A stretch of DNA of 34,469 nt from Pseudacidovorax intermedius (GCF_001476815.1 NZ_LDSL01000034.1:1-34469), one strand, 5' to 3'. Positions 17,669 through 26,977 are shown, numbered from the stretch's first letter. Numbers and translations: made by a program. Notes: generated by a model from the letters alone, not told the origin.

Positions 17669-18099
17669 CGGTTCTTCTCCAGCATCGACAGGAAGGCGGC
17701 CGGGGTGGCCAGGCGCAGGCCGAAGCGCGGCGCCGCGCGGGCGAAATCCGCCTGGTTGAAGGTGACCAGCCAGTCGGCCTGGCCGTTGACGGCCAGTTCC
17801 AGAACCAGTTCGTCGCCGGCATCGTTCAGCTGCGGGCGCCACAGGTAATGCAGCCGCACCGCACGGGCGAAGGCGGCGAAGGTGTCCAGCAGCGTGTCGA
17901 CCTCGGCGGCCGAAAAGCCGTGCATGCGCGCGATGGTGTCGCGCTTGAGCACGGCCTCGTACTCCAGCCAGAGCGCCGGCGTGGCCAGCAGCACGAAGGC
18001 GCCATCCAGCAGATGGTGCAGCAGCCGGTTGGCGGCGCCGTGACGGCTGGAAAGCCCCGCCACCAGCACGTTCGTATCGAGCACCACCGATGGCTTCAT
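17665..18099 (-). CDS. PIN-domain toxin (type II toxin-antitoxin)
   Basis: A 144-residue PIN-domain protein of the putative-toxin family. PIN toxins are Mg-dependent RNases. Acidic candidates for the active site are D8 (VVLDTNVLVAGL), E46/E48 (WLEYEAVL) and D93/D96/E97 (LNDAGDELVLELA). The fourth position is poorly kept (LVTFNQADF). ATG 18099 gives a start exactly at the first PIN strand. The gene is first in a two-gene operon with the antitoxin. Its promoter overlaps that of the divergent methyltransferase gene. Confidence 0.85.
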   Translation of the reverse strand: MKPSVVLDTNVLVAGLSSRHGAANRLLHHLLDGAFVLLATPALWLEYEAVLKRDTIARMHGFSAAEVDTLLDTFAAFARAVRLHYLWRPQLNDAGDELVLELAVNGQADWLVTFNQADFARAAPRFGLRLATPAAFLSMLEKNR

Positions 18100-18108
18100 G
18101 ATGTTGCC

Positions 18109-18114
18109 TATAAT
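18109..18114. promoter_or_regulatory. Shared TATAAT element between PIN toxin and methyltransferase genes
   Basis: Only 22 bases separate the two start codons. TATAAT (18109-18114) lies seven bases before the methyltransferase ATG (18122). The complementary strand carries TATTAT about ten bases before the PIN ATG (18099). Both genes may therefore be read as leaderless or near-leaderless transcripts from overlapping -10 elements, and polymerase could serve only one at a time. Confidence 0.5.
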
Positions 18115-18121
18115 ATCACCG

Positions 18122-19387
18122 ATGAACGCGATGCCGCTCTTTCTGCCCTGCGCCGCCGGCGTGGAAGACCTCCTGGCTGCCGAGGTGCATGCCATCACCG
18201 GCCGCAGCGGCGACGAGCTGCGGGTGCTGCGCGCCGGTGTGCGGGTGATGGGCGCCTGGCGCGACGTGCAGGCCCTCAACCTGAAGAGCCGGCTGGCGCA
18301 GAGGGTGCTGGTGCAGCTGGCCCACCGCCCCTACCGCAGCGAGGCCGACCTGTACGAGGCCGCCTCGGACATCGCGTGGGAGATGTGGTTCCAGCCGCGG
18401 CAGACCTTCAAGGTCGAACTCACGGCCCAGGGCAGCCCGCTGCAGAGCCTCAACTTCGCCACGCTCAAGATCAAGGACGCGATTGCCGACCGCTTCCGCG
18501 CCCGCGCGGGCGGCGTGCGGCCCAGCGTGGAGACCCGCTTTCCGGACGTGCGCGTCTTCGCCCATCTCACGGGCGAGGACGTCACGCTCTACATCGACAC
18601 CAGCGGCGAGCCGCTGTTCAAGCGCGGCTGGCGCGTGGACAAGGGCGATGCGCCGCTCAAGGAAACCCTGGCCGCCGCCATGCTGGCGGCCAGCGGCTGG
18701 TGGGATCCTGAGACCGGCGCCGTCGCCGAGCAGCCCTTGTACGACCCCTGCTGCGGCAGCGGCACCATCCCCATCGAGGCGGCGCTGCTGGCGGCCGGCG
18801 TGCCGGCCGGCGCCTCGCGGCGCTTCGGCTTCGAGGCGCTGCTGCTGCACCGCGCCGAGCTGTGGCGTGCCATGCGCGAGGAAGCGCTGGCCGCCGCCGA
18901 CGCCCGCGCGGCGGGCCCGGTGCGCGTCTTCGGCAGCGACGTGTCGCACCGCATGGTCGACTTCGCGCAGCGCAATGCCGAGCGTGCCGGCGTGGCTGAC
19001 CGGCTGCAGTTGCGTGGCGGCGACGCGCTGCAGCGCATGCCGCCGGCCGAGGGCGGCGGCGTGATCCTGCTCAACCCGCCCTATGGCGAGCGCATCGCCG
19101 TCGGCGGCGTCGCCGGTGCCCATCCCGGGCGCCGCGGCCCGGGTGGGCGCGAGGTGGCGCAGACCGAGTCGGGCGCCGACGGTGGCGACGACTTCTTCCC
19201 GCAACTGGCCACGCACTGGAAGCGCCACTTCGCCGGCTGGACGGCCTGGGTGCTCACGCCCGACATGAAGCTGCCGCAGCGCATGCGGCTGAAGGAGTCG
19301 CGCCGCGTGCCGATGTGGAACGGCCCCATCGAATGCCGGCTGCTGCGCTTCGACATGGTGGCCGGCTCGGCGCGCGCGGCGTCGTGA
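18122..19387 (+). CDS. THUMP-domain RNA N2-guanine methyltransferase (RlmL N-domain-like)
   Basis: A 421-residue SAM-dependent RNA methyltransferase resembling the N-terminal half of RlmL, which makes m2G in 23S rRNA. The THUMP region spans about residues 5-160. The methyltransferase domain has SAM motif I DPCCGSGTIPIEAAL (208-222), a later acidic motif VFGSDVSHRMVDFAQRN and catalytic motif IV NPPYGERI (318-325). A Gly-rich insert of about 25 residues (around 327-350) follows motif IV. A -10-like TATAAT lies seven bases before ATG 18122; an ATG at 18131 is possible. The exact RNA target is inferred only from family. Confidence 0.9.
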   Translation: MNAMPLFLPCAAGVEDLLAAEVHAITGRSGDELRVLRAGVRVMGAWRDVQALNLKSRLAQRVLVQLAHRPYRSEADLYEAASDIAWEMWFQPRQTFKVELTAQGSPLQSLNFATLKIKDAIADRFRARAGGVRPSVETRFPDVRVFAHLTGEDVTLYIDTSGEPLFKRGWRVDKGDAPLKETLAAAMLAASGWWDPETGAVAEQPLYDPCCGSGTIPIEAALLAAGVPAGASRRFGFEALLLHRAELWRAMREEALAAADARAAGPVRVFGSDVSHRMVDFAQRNAERAGVADRLQLRGGDALQRMPPAEGGGVILLNPPYGERIAVGGVAGAHPGRRGPGGREVAQTESGADGGDDFFPQLATHWKRHFAGWTAWVLTPDMKLPQRMRLKESRRVPMWNGPIECRLLRFDMVAGSARAAS

Positions 19388-19409
19388 TGGCGCGGCGAGG
19401 CACATCGGC

Positions 19410-19898
19410 GTGAGCGGCGCCGCGATGGACAGGGGCGGCCGTGATGCGGCCGCGAGCGCCGCGGAACCTGCCTCGGCAGCGCCGCCCGAGGCTGCGGCAC
19501 CGGCGCTGGTCGTCATCGACACCAACATCGTGCTCGACCTGTTCGTCTTCGACGACGCAGCCGCCAGGCCGCTGCGCGCGGCCCTGGAGGGCGGAACGCA
19601 GCGCTGGCTGGCGACGGCCGCGATGCGCGTCGAACTGGCCCGCGTGCTGGACTATCCGCAGATCGCGCCGCGGCGGGCCTTCTACGGCCTCTCGGTGGAC
19701 GACGTGCTGGCCCGCTTCGACCGCCATGCGCAGCTGCGGCCGCCCGCGGCCAAGGCGCCGTTCACCTGCGCCGACCCGGACGACCAGGGCTTCATCGACC
19801 TGGCGGTGGCGCACCGGGCGCGGCTGCTGAGCAAGGACAAGGCGGTGCGCGCGATGCGCAAGCGGCTGACGGGCCTGGGCGTCGAGCTCTGGCCCTGA
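19410..19898 (+). CDS. Second PIN-domain protein, no adjacent antitoxin
   Basis: A 162-residue PIN-domain protein of the putative-toxin type. Conserved acids are D37 (LVVIDTNIVLDLFVFD), E75 (AMRVELARVLDYP), D122/D124/D125 (CADPDDQGFIDLAVAH) and D143 (RLLSKDKAVR), so the site looks complete. The first 32 residues are Ala-rich and precede the domain. The GTG at 19410 has GAGG nine bases upstream; ATG 19425 is an alternative. It lies 22 bases after the methyltransferase and is probably co-transcribed. No small antitoxin gene is next to it, so it may be an RNase domestic to RNA metabolism rather than a toxin. Confidence 0.82.
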   Translation: MSGAAMDRGGRDAAASAAEPASAAPPEAAAPALVVIDTNIVLDLFVFDDAAARPLRAALEGGTQRWLATAAMRVELARVLDYPQIAPRRAFYGLSVDDVLARFDRHAQLRPPAAKAPFTCADPDDQGFIDLAVAHRARLLSKDKAVRAMRKRLTGLGVELWP

Positions 19899-19905
19899 CT
19901 GAGCC

Positions 19906-20463
19906 TCAGAGCAGCACCGGCAGGTCCGGCAACTCGTTCACGCGCCGCGGCATCTCCGCGCCGTCCGTGACCGGGAAATGCGCCACCAGCAGCGCCGACA
20001 CTTCCTCCAGCGCCTGCGTCAGCCCGTCCTCGAAGCGGCCTTCGCGGAAGGCCGCCTTCATGCGCTGCATCATGGCGGCCCAGTCGGCCGCATCCACGTG
20101 GGCGTCGATGCCGCGGTCGGCCAGGATCTCGATGGCATGGTCGGCCACCATCAGGTAGATGAGCACGCCGTTGTTCTGCGCCGTGTCCCACACCCGCAGC
20201 TTGCCGAAGAGCGTGACGGCGCGGTCGCGGGCAGAGGCGCCGCGGCGGATGTAGCTCCACGGCAGGCCGGCCTCGACGCAGATGCGCACCTGGCCGGTGT
20301 GGCGCGCCTCGCTGGCGGCCACGCGCCGGCCCAGGCGCGCCACCGCCTCGGGCGGCAGCAGGCGCCGCACGCTGCGCTCGTCGTGCCAGCGGTGGCGCCA
20401 CAGGCGTACCAGGCGCGCCAGCAGGCCGGGGCCCGAGGTGGGGGAGGGCGTCGTCATCGTCAT
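19906..20463 (-). CDS. TPM-domain protein, cytoplasmic form
   Basis: A 185-residue TPM-domain protein without a signal peptide. The domain starts near residue 40 (VARLGRRVAASEARHTGQV) and continues with NNGVLIYLMVADHAIEILAD and FREGRFEDGLTQALEEV. TPM domains occur in Psb32 and YgcG-type proteins; some are reported phosphatases, but this role is not assigned here. The ATG at 20463 shares one base with the stop of the previous TPM gene (TGATG), so the two are translationally coupled. It is the last gene of a lemA-TPM-TPM operon and converges on the second PIN gene. Confidence 0.85.
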   Translation of the reverse strand: MTMTTPSPTSGPGLLARLVRLWRHRWHDERSVRRLLPPEAVARLGRRVAASEARHTGQVRICVEAGLPWSYIRRGASARDRAVTLFGKLRVWDTAQNNGVLIYLMVADHAIEILADRGIDAHVDAADWAAMMQRMKAAFREGRFEDGLTQALEEVSALLVAHFPVTDGAEMPRRVNELPDLPVLL

Positions 20464-21443
20464 CACCAGTCTCCCGAGGCGCCGCCGCCGCCGAAGTCGC
20501 CGCCGCCGCCCGAGCTGAACCCACCGCCGCCGCCGAAGCCGCCACCGCTGCTGCCGCCGCCGCTCCAGCCGCCCATGCCGGCACCGCCGGCCCAGCCGCC
20601 GCCGTGGCCGAAGCCGCCGCGGCTGACGGTGCGGCCGCCGGCCATCCGCAGGCCGGTGAAGAAGGTGAAGAGCAGGGCGGCCAGCGCCGCCAGCACGGCC
20701 ACGACGAGGCTGGTCGTCACCACGAAGGCCGCCACGCCGGCCAGTCCGCCGGTGGCCAGCGGGCCCAGCTTGTTGCCCAGCAGTCCCCGCAGGACGGGGC
20801 CGCCGACCAGCACGCCGAAGAAGAGGAACACCGCGAGGTCTTCCCAGTCCACGTCGAGCAGGCCGTTCTTCTGATGGCGTGGCGGCTGGGGCGCGGGCGC
20901 CGGCAGCGCCTCGCCGTCGATGCGGGCGATCAGCGCGTCGGCGGCGGCGTCGAGCCCGCCGGCGAAGTCGCCGTTGCGGAAGGCCGGCTTCATCTGCTGG
21001 TCGACGATGCGCGTCGCCGCCAGGTCGGGCACGGCGCCTTCCAGCGTCTTGGCGACCTCGATGCGCATGCGGCGCTCGTCCTTGGCCACGATCACCAGCA
21101 CGCCGTCGCCGACGTCGCGCCGGCCGATCTTCCAGGTGTTGGCCACGCGGTTGGCATAGGCCGCGATGTCCTCGGGCGCCGTGGCCGGCACCATCAGCAC
21201 CACGATCTGCGAGCCCTTGCGCTGCTCGAACTGCGCCAGCTTGGCGTCCAGTGCCTGCACTTGGGTAGCGGTCAGCGTGCCGGTCTGGTCGATCACGCGG
21301 CCAGTAAGTACGGGCACCGGAAGCAGGCTTTGCGCCCAAACCGTCGCCACGAACACCATGCTCAGGCACAGCGCAGCCAGTACGGCCGAGAAGGCACGCC
21401 AGACCGCGCCGCGCGCGCGGGGCGCAGCGAAGGCGGGGAACAC
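20463..21443 (-). CDS. TPM-domain membrane protein with Gly-rich tail (YgcG-like)
   Basis: An exported protein with a signal segment (AFSAVLAALCLSMVFVATVW), a periplasmic TPM domain (VLTGRVIDQTGTLTATQVQA, then GSQIVVLMVPATAPEDIAAY and GDGVLVIVAKDERRMRIEV) and two or three membrane helices. A Gly/Ser-rich tail of about 60 residues ends in GGGGASGDW. I place the start at the GTG at 21443 (326 residues), directly before the signal segment. The frame is also open from a GTG at 21506, but those residues would be translated from the repeat element at 21443-21531. Neither start has a good ribosome site. LemA and YgcG-type proteins commonly pair; the function is unknown. Confidence 0.8.
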   Translation of the reverse strand: MFPAFAAPRARGAVWRAFSAVLAALCLSMVFVATVWAQSLLPVPVLTGRVIDQTGTLTATQVQALDAKLAQFEQRKGSQIVVLMVPATAPEDIAAYANRVANTWKIGRRDVGDGVLVIVAKDERRMRIEVAKTLEGAVPDLAATRIVDQQMKPAFRNGDFAGGLDAAADALIARIDGEALPAPAPQPPRHQKNGLLDVDWEDLAVFLFFGVLVGGPVLRGLLGNKLGPLATGGLAGVAAFVVTTSLVVAVLAALAALLFTFFTGLRMAGGRTVSRGGFGHGGGWAGGAGMGGWSGGGSSGGGFGGGGGFSSGGGGDFGGGGASGDW

Positions 21444-21531
21444 CGCGGAACCGGCTTTGCCGGGCCGCTGGTGTTGCCCCTTAGAAGGGGGTTGGCGTAG
21501 CGACACGAAAGGCGCGAAGACTGGGGGTGGG
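21443..21531 (-). repeat. Structured intergenic repeat, copy A
   Basis: About 89 bases starting two bases after the lemA stop codon. Read on the minus strand it has a CCCC/GGGG hairpin (21477-21480 with 21487-21490) and a second hairpin (21451-21463) closed by an outer GCGG/CCGC pair (21445-21448 with 21465-21468). It aligns along its whole length with copy B at 32275-32357, in the same orientation. Elements with this core (GGCAAAGCC in a GC stem) are, from my recollection, frequent in Comamonadaceae genomes. Likely a 3'-end or mRNA-stability structure. Confidence 0.75.
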
Positions 21532-21532
21532 C

Positions 21533-22123
21533 CTACTTCTTGAAGTCCACCACCGGCGGCCTGGAGATCTCGGCCTCGTTCTGCACGCTGAAGTTGGGCT
21601 TGGGCTCATAGCTGAAGACCTTGGCCGTCAGGTTGGTGGGAAAGCTGCGGGCCAGCACGTTGTACTCCTGCACTGTCTGGATGTAGCGGTTGCGGGCCAC
21701 GGTGATGCGGTTCTCGGTGCCTTCCAGCGTCACGCGCAGGTCGCGGAAGCCCTGGTTGGCCTGCAGCTGCGGATAGCGCTCGGCCACCACCATCAGCCGC
21801 GACAGGGCGCTGGAGAGTTCGCCCTGCGCCTGCTGGAACTTGTTGAAGGCCTCCGGGTTGTTCAGCGTCTCGGGCGTGACCTGGATCGAGGTGGCCTTGG
21901 CCCGGGCCTCGACCACGCGGGTGAGCGTCTCCTGCTCGAAGTTGGCCTCGCCCTTGACCGAGGCCACGATGTTGGGCACCAGGTCGGCGCGGCGCTGGTA
22001 CTGGTTGAGCACCTCGCTCCAGGCGGCCTTGCTGGCCTCGTCCAGGCGCTGGAAGTCGTTGTAGCCGCAGCCCGAGAGCAGGGTGGTTGCGGCAAGAAGA
22101 AGGGCGCAAAGCCAACGAGTCAT
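21533..22123 (-). CDS. lemA: LemA family lipoprotein
   Basis: A 196-residue LemA protein. The N-terminus is a lipoprotein signal with lipobox LLSGC (Cys at about residue 19). LemA-typical helices follow: NDFQRLDEASKAAWSEVLNQ, YQRRADLVPNIVASVKG, ARAKATSIQVT and YPQLQANQGFRDLRVTLEGT. The ATG at 22123 has GGAGGT a few bases upstream. LemA proteins are of unknown function and usually sit beside TPM/YgcG-type membrane proteins, as here. It is the first gene of a three-gene operon, divergent from a Rossmann-fold gene. Confidence 0.93.
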   Translation of the reverse strand: MTRWLCALLLAATTLLSGCGYNDFQRLDEASKAAWSEVLNQYQRRADLVPNIVASVKGEANFEQETLTRVVEARAKATSIQVTPETLNNPEAFNKFQQAQGELSSALSRLMVVAERYPQLQANQGFRDLRVTLEGTENRITVARNRYIQTVQEYNVLARSFPTNLTAKVFSYEPKPNFSVQNEAEISRPPVVDFKK

Positions 22124-22214
22124 CGAACCTCCGTGAAAAGCATGGGCGGTGGTGCGGCCGGGCGGCCGGCAGGGAAGCCGCCGTGCGCAGCGCACCGCAA
22201 TGAAGCGGCGACAG

Positions 22215-22220
22215 TAGCAT
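22215..22220 (+). promoter_or_regulatory. -10-like hexamer before the Rossmann-fold gene
   Basis: TAGCAT lies six bases before the ATG at 22227, with no ribosome-binding run between them. This matches the arrangement before rpe, argS and the methyltransferase gene and suggests a leaderless transcript. The remaining intergenic space to lemA shows nothing else clear. Confidence 0.35.
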
Positions 22221-22226
22221 AGGCCG

Positions 22227-23030
22227 ATGGCCCTCGACCCCCTCCAAGCCCTGCAGGCCGCCAGTCGGCCGGTGGCGCGTCCGCCTGCCCTCCAGAGCCT
22301 GCTGATCGCCGGTGCCACTGGCCTGCTGGGCGCGGAGCTGGTCCATCGCCTGGGCGGCGGGGGTGGCTATGCGCGCGTGGGCGTGCTGGCCGGCCAGCTG
22401 CTGCGCGAGGGTCTGCGCGGCATCCAGCCGGTGGTGGTGCCGGGCGACCGGCCGCCCGCCGAATGGCCGCGCGTGCCGGTGGACATCGGCATCGTCGCCT
22501 TCGATCCGCCGCGGCTGCACCATGGGCGCGAGCGGGCGCTGTGGGCGGCCGATCCGGCGCAGCTGCCGGCCATTGCCGCCTGGCTGCGCGCCTGCGGTGC
22601 CCACACGCTGGCGGTGGTGCAGCCGCACGATGCGGGCCGCCTGCCCGATGCGCTCAAGCGCGGGCTGGCCAGCCTGGACGAGCATGCACTGGCCGGGCTG
22701 GGCTTCGAGCGGCTGCTGCTGTTTCGCGCCGCGCGCAAGCCGACGAGCTCGGTGCGTGGCCTGCTTCCCGGCCTCGCGGCCTGGATGCTGTCGACCCTGC
22801 GCTTCATGGTGCCGGCCACGGACCGGCCCGTGCGCGCCATCAAGGTGGCGGAACTGCTGGACGAGGCGCTGCGCATCGCGCCCCCGGGCGTGCATGTGGC
22901 GGCGCCCGAGGTGGTGTGGGCCGCTTCGCAGCAGGATGCCCGCACCGTCGCGGCCCGCTGGCTGCTGGGCGAGGCGCCCGATGGCAGCGAGGCGCCGCGG
23001 CCGGCGCGCGATGCCTGGAAGGCCCCTTAG
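22227..23030 (+). CDS. NAD(P)-binding Rossmann-fold protein, function unknown
   Basis: A 267-residue protein with an N-terminal dinucleotide-binding motif (SLLIAGATGLLGAELVHRLG, about residues 24-43), as in extended short-chain dehydrogenases and nucleoside-sugar epimerase relatives. The catalytic YxxxK pair of that superfamily is not evident. The middle (ERLLLFRAARKP, near 170) and the segment RPVRAIKVAELLDEALRIAP resemble atypical SDRs such as oxidoreductase HTATIP2-like proteins. It stands alone between the lemA operon and the large minus-strand operon, converging on the latter with 22 bases between stops. No substrate can be suggested. Confidence 0.72.
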   Translation: MALDPLQALQAASRPVARPPALQSLLIAGATGLLGAELVHRLGGGGGYARVGVLAGQLLREGLRGIQPVVVPGDRPPAEWPRVPVDIGIVAFDPPRLHHGRERALWAADPAQLPAIAAWLRACGAHTLAVVQPHDAGRLPDALKRGLASLDEHALAGLGFERLLLFRAARKPTSSVRGLLPGLAAWMLSTLRFMVPATDRPVRAIKVAELLDEALRIAPPGVHVAAPEVVWAASQQDARTVAARWLLGEAPDGSEAPRPARDAWKAP

Positions 23031-23052
23031 CCGCAGCAGCCGGACAGGCGCT

Positions 23053-23868
23053 TCAACCGAAGCGCAGCGTGCGCAGTCCCACGCTGCGGTCGATCCACAC
23101 CACCGCTGCCAGCGTGAGCACGATGCTCACCGTCGACACCGCCGCGGCCGTCGGGTCGAAGTCCCAGCGCAGATAGTCGAAGAGCTGCAGCGGCAGCGTG
23201 GTCATGCCCACACCCTTGAGCAGCAGCGACATGTTGAACAGGTCGAAGGAGATCACGAAGGCGAACAGCGCGCCGGTGATCAGGCCCGGCTTGATGAGCG
23301 GCAACGTCACCCGCGCGAAGGCGCGCGCCGGCGAGGCGCCCAGGCTGCGCGCCGCCTGCTCGAGCGAGCCATCCTGGTTGTAGAGCGCCGAGGCGACGTT
23401 GGTGAAGACGTAGGGCAGCGTCACCAGCACATGGCCCACCACCAGCCCGAACACGGTGCGCGTGCCGATGCCCGTCGCATACAGGAAGAACAGCAGCGCG
23501 ATGGCCGTGAGGATCTCCGGCAGCATCAGCGGCATCATGAGCAGCAGCCGCAGCGCCTCGCGCGTGCGCGTGGCATGGCGCACCACGTACAGCGCCGCGC
23601 CGGTGCCGATCAGCGTGGCGCCGACGGTGGCCGCCGCCGCCAGTGCGAGCGAGGTGCCCATGGCCCGCATGAAGCCCTCGTTGGCGAACAGCGCCCCGAA
23701 CCAGCGCAGCGACAGGCCCTGCGGCGGAAAAGTCAGGAACTCGCCCGCGTTGAGCGACATGAGCACGATCACCACGATCGGCAGCAGCAGGAAGGCATAC
23801 ACCGCGCCGATGAAGACGCGCAACAGCAGGTCGGCGGTCCGGTCGGCCACCATCGATCCGTTGTTCAT
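23053..23868 (-). CDS. PotC-like ABC transporter permease
   Basis: A 271-residue inner-membrane permease of the binding-protein-dependent type (PotC-like), with about six helices. The cytoplasmic EAA loop that contacts the ATPase reads EQAARSLGASPARAFARVTL, followed by PLIKPGLITG. MTTLPLQLFDYLRWDFDPTAA near the end is typical of polyamine-class permeases. Its start overlaps the stop of the partner permease by four bases (ATGA). It is the last gene of the large minus-strand operon. No terminator hairpin is visible before the convergent neighbour. Confidence 0.92.
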   Translation of the reverse strand: MNNGSMVADRTADLLLRVFIGAVYAFLLLPIVVIVLMSLNAGEFLTFPPQGLSLRWFGALFANEGFMRAMGTSLALAAAATVGATLIGTGAALYVVRHATRTREALRLLLMMPLMLPEILTAIALLFFLYATGIGTRTVFGLVVGHVLVTLPYVFTNVASALYNQDGSLEQAARSLGASPARAFARVTLPLIKPGLITGALFAFVISFDLFNMSLLLKGVGMTTLPLQLFDYLRWDFDPTAAAVSTVSIVLTLAAVVWIDRSVGLRTLRFG

Positions 23869-24766
23869 GCCAGTCCCCTCGAAAGCCGGCGCGTCAGCCG
23901 TGCATAGGCGGCGACGGCGAGCATGCCGCAGCCCGTGAGCACCAGCGCCTGCGCAGCACCCGCCGGCCACTGGAAGTTGTCGATCAGGCTCTGCACCACC
24001 AGCACCGACACCGTCTTCACCTGCGCCCCGCCCAGCATCACGGGCGTGACGTAGGCACTGAGCGTGAGCACGAAGACCAGCACCGTGCCGGCCTGGATGC
24101 CCGGCCAGGACAGCGGCAGGGACACCCGCAGGAAGGCCTTGAGCCGCGATGCACCCAGCGAACGCGCGGCGGCCTCCAGGCTCGGGTCGATGCTCTGGAT
24201 CACGCCCACCAGCGGCAGAATCATGAAGGGCAGGAACACGTGCACCAGCGCGATGGTCACGCCCAGGCGGTTGTTCATCAGTTGCAGGCCGGTGGCGATC
24301 CAGCCCAGGTCGATCAACGCGCGGTTGATGACGCCGTTGCCCGACAGCAGGATCAGCCAGCCGAAGCTGCGAACCACCACGCCGACGAGCAGCGGCGAGA
24401 GCACCAGCACGTAGAGCAGGCCGGACCAGCGCGAGCGCGTGCGCGCCAGGTGAAAGGCGACGGGATAGCCCAGCAGCAGGCAGATGGGCGTCACGGTGAG
24501 GCCCAGCAGCAGCGTGTCGCCCAGCACGCCGAGCAGGTAGCCGTCGGTCAGCGCGCGCGTGTAGTTGCCCAGCGTCAGGCCGGCGCCATAGGGCGCGCCG
24601 ACGGCCGGCGGGCGCAGGCTCATCAGCACGATGTTCAGGTAGGGCAGCAGCAGGAACACGCCCAGCAGCACCAGCGCCGGCGCGATCAGCCAGATGGCGC
24701 GGCTGCGCGGCGGCGTCGCTGCCGCCGTGAGCGGGGCCGCAGCAGGCGCGGCCAGCGTGGAGGCGC

Positions 24767-24770
<4 letters not shown>
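23865..24770 (-). CDS. PotB-like ABC transporter permease
   Basis: A 301-residue permease, the heterodimer partner of the downstream PotC-like protein. About six membrane helices begin near residue 26 (AIWLIAPALVLLGVFLLLPY). The EAA loop is LEAAARSLGASRLKAFLRVS, then LPLSWPGIQAG. ATG 24770 overlaps the ATPase stop by four bases, so the longer frame from 24815 is not used. Together with the ATPase and the solute receptor it forms a PotABCD-type importer, a class that takes up polyamines, opines or other cationic and small organic solutes. Confidence 0.92.
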
Positions 24771-25890
<1,120 letters not shown>

Positions 25891-25894
<4 letters not shown>

Positions 25895-26937
25895 TTGATC
25901 TCCCGGTTCCAGCGGTCGGTGATGGCCGGCAGTTGCGGGTTCACCTTGGCCCAGTCGAACTGCACGATGGAGGACATGGCCTTGCCATTGATCGGCACGT
26001 CGGCCACCAGGGCCGGGTCCAGCTTCACCTGGGTGTTGGTGGGTGAGGTGAAGAACTCCTTGGCCATCGACTCCTGCACTTCGGGCCGCAGGATGAAATT
26101 GAGGTACTGGTAGGCGGCTTCCTTGTCGGGTGCGTGCTTGAGGATGTTGAAGGACTGCTCGAAGGCCACCACGCCTTCGCTGGGCACCACCATCTCGACC
26201 GGCACGCCCTTCTTCTTGAGCGCCACGATCTCGGGGAAGTCGATCACCGCCACGGTGACGTCGCCGCGCGTGAGCATGGTCGACAGCGTGCCGCTCCAGT
26301 CGGCCTGCTGGAAGGGCAGCAGCTTCTTGATCTCGACGAAGGCGCGGTCGATGGCGTCCTGCGAGCCGCCGTAGATCTTGGCGGTCATCAGCAGGAACAG
26401 CATGGCTGCGGTGTTGCCGATCTGGTAGAGACCGATCTTGCCCTTGAACTCAGGGTTGTTCCAGAGATCGGCCCAGGACTTGGGCGGCGTCTTGACCAGG
26501 TCCTTGCGGTAGCCGATGCCGATGGTGGAGACGATGCCACGCACGCCGTTGTCGCCGGGGTTGCGCAGGTTGGGGTAGACGTTGGCCAGGTTGGGCACCT
26601 TGGCGGCGGGAATGGGCTCGAAGTACCCCTCGCCCCGCACGACGCTCGCGATGTTCTCGTTGACCATCAGCACGCTGTACGGTGGCTTCTCGATGCCGGC
26701 GGCGCGCAGGTTGGCGATGAAGTTCTTGCCCAGGCCCACGTCCAGCGTGGGCTTGACACCGCTGATCTTCTCGAAGGCCGGCATCAGGTCGGTGCGCCAG
26801 AACTTCTCCCAGCGCCCGCCATAGGTGTTGATTACCAGCGGCGCCGCGGCCAGGGCCGGCAGTGCCGGCAGGCCCAGGGCGGCGGCGGTGCCGAGGCCGC
26901 GGGCCAGCAGGTCGCGGCGGTTGAGCGGAAAGGTCAT
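25891..26937 (-). CDS. PotD-like periplasmic solute-binding protein
   Basis: A 348-residue family 1 extracellular receptor. The N-terminal signal has a twin-arginine motif (LNRRDLLARGLGTAAALGLP) and probable cleavage after PALA. The mature part begins APLVINTYGGRWEKFWRTDL and includes GIVSTIGIGYRKDLVKTPPK and SWADLWNNPEFKGKIGLYQI, as in PotD-type proteins. ATG 26937 has GGAG eight bases upstream. It lies 40 bases after the first oxygenase gene and is the first gene of the PotABCD-like block. Its ligand is unknown; the neighbouring oxygenase and hydrolase suggest either their substrate or a co-substrate. Confidence 0.92.
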
Positions 26938-26977
26938 GGCAGCACTCCGGAAGGTGGGAAGGAACGAGGCGCGGCGT

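Noticed and set aside
20470-20640. Simple-sequence (GGC/GCC-rich) tract that looked like a tandem repeat
   Set aside because: It encodes the Gly/Ser-rich tail of the TPM protein; codon-level Gly bias explains it.
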